From the NCBI RefSeq assembly GCF_038561935.1, contig NZ_CP102770.1, positions 2,542,001 through 2,606,000 of the forward strand: 64,000 nucleotides of DNA, written 5' to 3'. Source of the stretch: Myxococcus stipitatus (GTDB taxonomy: Bacteria; Myxococcota; Myxococcia; Myxococcales; Myxococcaceae). Shown one piece after another: positions 62,017 to 64,000 of the stretch (positions are counted from its first letter, which is position 1; each line of letters starts with the position of its first letter). The position numbers and the translations under genes were made by a program. The notes beneath the pieces are model-generated. The model was given only the letters and a program-made list of their open reading frames with translations, ran no database searches and was not told the origin of the DNA.

Positions 62017-64000
62017 CTAATCGGATTGGGTGGAGGAATCCGGCAGGTTGAGGTCGGCGCGCGAGTCCGCTTGGACGCGGCGGGCCTGCCGGGGGCGAGC
62101 CACCAACGGAGGTGGCGCGGGGCGCGACGGCGCGGGCCTCGCGGCCTCCAGGTGTCTCGCCATGGCACCCAGGGTCGGGTGCTCGAAGAGGACGCGCAGC
62201 GAGACCTCCACGCGCCAGGCCTCCTGGATGCGCGCGAGCGCCTGGACGGCCTTCATCGAATGGCCTCCCAGGGCGAAGAAGTCGTCCTCCAGGCCGACGC
62301 GCTCCACGCCCAGCACCTCGCGCCAGATGTCCGCGAGGCGCTGCTCGTCGGGCGTGCGCGGCGCGACGAACGCGGTGGCCGCGCGTGAGCCCACGTCGGG
62401 AGGGGGAAGCGCCTTGCGGTCCAGCTTGTTGTTGGCCGTGCGGGGGAAGGACTCCAGCACCACGAAGGACGCGGGCAGCATGTACGTGGGGAGCTGCGCG
62501 CGAAGGTGCTCGCGCAGGGCTCCGTCGTCGAGCACGACGCCAGGACGGAGCCGGACATAGGCGACCAGCATCGGGTCGCTCGCGGGGCCCCATGGACGCA
62601 CCGCGGTCTCCGCCACGCCGGGGTGTTGGGCGAGGCGGGCCTCGATGTCGCCCAGCTCGATGCGGTGGCCTCGCACCTTCACCTGTCCATCGCCACGCCC
62701 CAGGAACTCCAGCGCGCCGTCGGGCCTCCGGCGTGCCAGGTCTCCCGTGCGGTAGAGCCGCGCGCCGGGATGGCGCGAATGCGGGTCGGGGACGAACTGC
62801 TCGGCGGTGAGGTCCGGACGATTCAGGTAGCCGCGAGCCACGCCCAGTCCGCCGAGGAACAGCGTGCCCACCACGCCGGGAGGGACGGGCTGGAGCCACG
62901 CATCCAGCACGTGTGCCTGGGTGTTGGCGATGGGCCTGCCGAGCGTGATGGCGTCGCCGCTCTCGAGGCGGGACACCGTGGACCACACGGTGGTCTCCGT
63001 GGGGCCGTACATGTTCCACAGCTCCGAGCAGTGTGCGCGCAACGGAGCCAGCAGCTCGGGGGGCAGGGCCTCTCCGCCGCACAAGAGCTTCATCGTGGGT
63101 GGGCTGGACCACCCCAGCGACAGCAGCATCCGCCAGGTGGAGGGTGTGGCCTGCATCATCGTGGCACCGCTCGCCGTCATGAGCGGCAACAGGCGCGTGC
63201 CGTCCATGGCCTCCTCCTGGCTGGCGATGAACACGCACCCGCCCACGCTCAGCGGGAGGAACAGCTCCAGCACGGAGATGTCGAAGGCGACCGTCGTCAC
63301 CGCGAGCAGCGTGTCCCGCTCGGTCATCCCGGGCGTTCGCCCCATCGACGTGAGGAAGTTCACCGCGGCCTCATGCGGGACGGCCACGCCCTTGGGCCGG
63401 CCCGTCGAGCCGGAGGTGTAGAGCACGTAGGCCAGGTCGGCGCCGCGCACATGGGCCTCCACCGCGTCGGAGGATGCCCCGGTGGTATCGGAGGGACGCA
63501 CCGCGCGGCCTCGCCAGTCCGGGATGAGTGAGGCCAGCCCCGGCTCGGTGACGAGCGCCGCGACGCCGCTGTCCTCGAGGATGTGCATCAGCCGAGGCGC
63601 CGGATACATCGGGTCGAGCGGGACGTAGGCCGCACCCGACTTGAGGATGCCGAGCAGTCCGACCATCAGGTCGAGCCCGCGCTCCAGGAAGAGGCCCACG
63701 CGCTGGCCGGGCCCGATTCCCAGGTGTCGCAGGTGGTTCGCCATGCGGTTGGCCCGCGTGTCCAGCTCCGCGTACGTCAGCGCCTCGGCGCCGAAGCGAA
63801 CGGCGATGGCGTCCGGACGACGTGCGGCCTGGGCCTCGACGAGGCCGTGCACCGTGCAGGGGTTCGGGAGCGCGAGGCCGGTGTCATTCCAGGTCTGCAA
63901 CAGCGCCGCACGCTCCGGCGCTCGCAACAGAGGGATGCGAGAGACGGCGCGCTCGGGAGCCTCGGCCACCTGCTCCAGCAGACAGTGGAAGTGGTCGACC
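62017..64000 (-). CDS. NRPS, partial: end of C domain, Gly-type A domain and T domain
   Basis: The frame is open to the window edge, so the start lies outside. Visible are the C-domain end (HFHCLLEQV then SRIPLL), a full A domain and a T domain (LGGHSMKAVQ near the end), then a Pro/Arg-rich tail with no TE. The A-domain pocket reads DILQLGMVWK, close to the Gly code DILQLGLIWK, with FDISVLELFLPLSVGG as the A4 segment. The tail may serve as a linker to the next synthetase, which starts 45 bases after the stop. It likely adds Gly just before the Thr module. Confidence 0.9.
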   Translation of the reverse strand, partial: VDHFHCLLEQVAEAPERAVSRIPLLRAPERAALLQTWNDTGLALPNPCTVHGLVEAQAARRPDAIAVRFGAEALTYAELDTRANRMANHLRHLGIGPGQRVGLFLERGLDLMVGLLGILKSGAAYVPLDPMYPAPRLMHILEDSGVAALVTEPGLASLIPDWRGRAVRPSDTTGASSDAVEAHVRGADLAYVLYTSGSTGRPKGVAVPHEAAVNFLTSMGRTPGMTERDTLLAVTTVAFDISVLELFLPLSVGGCVFIASQEEAMDGTRLLPLMTASGATMMQATPSTWRMLLSLGWSSPPTMKLLCGGEALPPELLAPLRAHCSELWNMYGPTETTVWSTVSRLESGDAITLGRPIANTQAHVLDAWLQPVPPGVVGTLFLGGLGVARGYLNRPDLTAEQFVPDPHSRHPGARLYRTGDLARRRPDGALEFLGRGDGQVKVRGHRIELGDIEARLAQHPGVAETAVRPWGPASDPMLVAYVRLRPGVVLDDGALREHLRAQLPTYMLPASFVVLESFPRTANNKLDRKALPPPDVGSRAATAFVAPRTPDEQRLADIWREVLGVERVGLEDDFFALGGHSMKAVQALARIQEAWRVEVSLRVLFEHPTLGAMARHLEAARPAPSRPAPPPLVARPRQARRVQADSRADLNLPDSSTQSD

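Overview
The window is GC-rich, densely coded DNA of the kind seen in myxobacteria (Myxococcales, probably the Cystobacterineae). Pointers are the strong third-position GC, GTG starts and 4-base start/stop overlaps, many secreted repeat-rich lipoproteins (RCC1, Asp-box), an ADOP-type permease, and a very large NRPS locus. This placement is an inference; no rRNA or other taxonomic marker is present. I see no tRNA, rRNA, CRISPR array or insertion sequence.

Left part (1-21.7 kb). A 3' fragment of a flavin amine oxidase, a GST-fold protein and a small P-loop kinase-like protein precede an RCC1-repeat protein. At 4.7-10.8 kb lies an iron-type uptake operon: a lipoprotein, two small membrane proteins (DUF3325 and DUF3649 type), a PepSY membrane protein and a TonB-dependent receptor. 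It sits behind a perfect palindrome that resembles a Fur box. A 0.6 kb non-coding stretch with nested hairpins then leads into an unusual trio of radical SAM enzyme, Nudix hydrolase and DMT exporter. Next come a GMC oxidoreductase with its Tat-exported partner (minus strand), an RND efflux pump with its adaptor, a small cytochrome c and a lipoprotein, closed by a strong hairpin.

Middle (21.8-26.8 kb, minus strand). Five tightly packed genes run in one direction: PARG-like protein, SDR, radical SAM, PLP aminotransferase, and a degenerate class II aminoacyl-tRNA-synthetase-like protein. I do not recognise this combination as a known pathway, and it is the best candidate for an undescribed system. 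Further right are an ADOP permease, a lipoprotein, an AraC regulator, an alpha/beta hydrolase, an MFS exporter with an ArsR-rhodanese regulator and a clear operator, a PLD-like protein, a GH45 endoglucanase lacking its signal peptide, a small membrane protein and an Asp-box repeat protein.

Right part (40.0-64.0 kb, minus strand). An NRPS operon leaves the window at its 5' side. In transcription order it holds: a module read as Gly (incomplete here); a 4905-residue four-module synthetase (C-A-T, C-A-T, C-A-T-E, C-A-T); a C-A-T-TE terminal synthetase; an MFS exporter; and a fatty acyl-AMP ligase. Binding-pocket residues read from the sequence suggest Gly - Thr - Asn-like - D-aromatic - Orn-like - Orn-like, so a cationic lipopeptide is a reasonable prediction. 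The single epimerization domain carries an in-frame insertion of about 169 residues built from roughly 50-residue tandem repeats.
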